A stretch of DNA of 20,460 nucleotides from Chara braunii. Its lineage: Eukaryota; Streptophyta; Charophyceae; Charales; Characeae. Positions 19,673 to 20,460 of the stretch are shown in pieces. The position numbers and the translations under genes are program-made. Under the pieces are notes generated by a model. It saw nothing but the letters and a program-made list of their open reading frames with translations, was not told where the DNA came from and searched no databases. How positions within the stretch are numbered: position 1 is the first letter of the stretch; the number at the start of each line of letters is the position of its first letter. Location of the stretch: positions 1,801,122 to 1,821,581 of the forward strand of contig BFEA01000196.1 in NCBI GenBank assembly GCA_003427395.1, in the 5' to 3' direction.

Positions 19673-20460
19673 TCAATCGTCGTATCGAGCAGGACGACGA
19701 CGAGTGCGCTGTGGACGCTTAGAAGCATCCGACTGCTGCTGAAGGTCTGCCTCAGATGGAGCAGGCTCAACTTCAGCGGTTTCCTCAGCCGGAGGAGAAG
19801 GAAGAGGGTCAGTGGGCTGAGGAGGAGCAGTGAACCCAGCACGACGAGCACGGTCATAGGCACGCACCAACATGCGAGCGTGCTGCAAGTGCTCGAGGGG
19901 CTCTCAGGTAGCCTCCTCATCAGGGTAACCCTTCCAACGTACGAGATACTCGACGTGGGGAGGGTTGTCGTCGGTGACTCGGCGACCAATGATGTCTGAA
20001 ACGAGGAACTCCTCGTGGCCGTCCACCATGATGGGTGGAGGGCGCTCGTATGGTCGTCCAGCGAAACGCTCAGACGGTCTGCGGTAAGGACGCANNAACG
20101 AGACGTGGTAGACATCATGCACACGAGCCTGGCGTAGGTAGTCGGGCAGCTTCACACGAAAGCTGACCGGGCTAGATGCCGTATCAAAACCGATGGCCTG
20201 GAGGATGCGGCATGGGCCAAAGAAATGACGCCGAAACTTGCGAAGCGTGTCCGCTTCGAGTTGTAAGTGGCGGCCATCGATAAGCACATCATCACCGACC
20301 TTGAATGGGTGATCCATCCTCAATCGGTTCGCACGTGCTGCCATGCGAGTCTGGGAAGCGGCTATGTGCTCATGTGCGGTCTTCATAATCGACGTCATGT
20401 GTGCAACCCAATCATCCAGCGCGGGACAACTCGTGTCGGGGTGCATCTGGGACAGTCGAA
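19673..20460 (-). pseudogene. Ty3/gypsy pol C-terminus with chromodomain, one nonsense break
   Basis: This is the end of an integrase that also carries a chromodomain, a histone-mark reader that directs integration in chromoviruses. The frame is open from the right window edge. Visible are an integrase C-terminal helix (MAARANRLRMDHPFKVGDDV), the GPY/F-type segment FRRHFFGPCRILQAIG, VHDVYHVS, and then the chromodomain EEFLVSDIIGRRV...VEYLVRWKGYPDEEAT. Aromatic positions Phe, Trp and Tyr expected for the methyl-lysine cage are present. TGA at 19906-19904 stands where the family has Trp in the T-W-E-P motif; translation continues in the same frame as EPLEHLQHARMLVRAYD and a Pro/Arg-rich tail (RRRPARYDD) to the stop at 19675-19673. 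NN at 20095-20096 hides two residues. Otherwise it is well preserved, hence younger than the other element. Confidence 0.9.

Noticed and set aside
19468-20124. Minus-strand 218-codon frame overlapping the chromodomain region
   Set aside because: It is a shifted-frame shadow of the integrase/chromodomain frame, which has clear family motifs.

Overview
This window looks like intergenic, repeat-filled DNA of a eukaryote with a large genome. I see no bacterial operons, tRNA, rRNA or CRISPR. It holds decayed Ty3/gypsy-type retroelements, several microsatellites and minisatellites, and runs of N from a draft assembly. The flavour of the retroelement proteins (integrase with a plant-style chromodomain, Arg-rich tails, an RT with FLDD) suggests a green-lineage organism, perhaps a charophyte such as Chara. 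That is recognition from memory, held with low confidence.

Layout. Positions 1-700 are GC-rich with a purine tract, a C12 run, two palindromes and a CGTACA minisatellite. A 71-73 bp minisatellite fills about 720-1275. Positions 1510-2514 hold a frameshifted plus-strand coding relic that I cannot identify. AT-rich sequence without a gene follows to about 3826.

From 3827 to 14592 almost everything reads as decayed minus-strand coding sequence. From high to low coordinates the order is: an unidentified coding region of roughly 1,200 codons (14592-10903), gag with a broken zinc knuckle (10579-9115), a linker, protease, reverse transcriptase, RNase H, integrase with D,D(35)E, and a GPY-type C-terminus ending at 3948. 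A non-coding, ACCC-rich 1.1 kb insertion with its own minisatellite, hairpins and an Ala-rich reading frame (about 6969-8105) splits pol between protease and RT. The extra coding region upstream of gag on the same strand is the most interesting item: its architecture resembles Ogre-type elements, but its product is unknown.

Positions 14600-18300 hold a 24-bp minisatellite, GATA/GA, CT and TA microsatellites and a long polypyrimidine tract, with no supportable gene. From 20460 down to 19673 the 3' end of a second, better preserved chromodomain-type Ty3/gypsy pol runs on the minus strand. Its chromodomain is cut by a single TGG-to-TGA change. Its 3' flank (18277-19672) contains an 88-bp-spaced repeat pair and a strong hairpin next to the TA microsatellite.

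No gene here appears functional. Stops consistent with C-to-T or G-to-A change and small frameshifts are spread through the long relic, so it is old and probably silenced.
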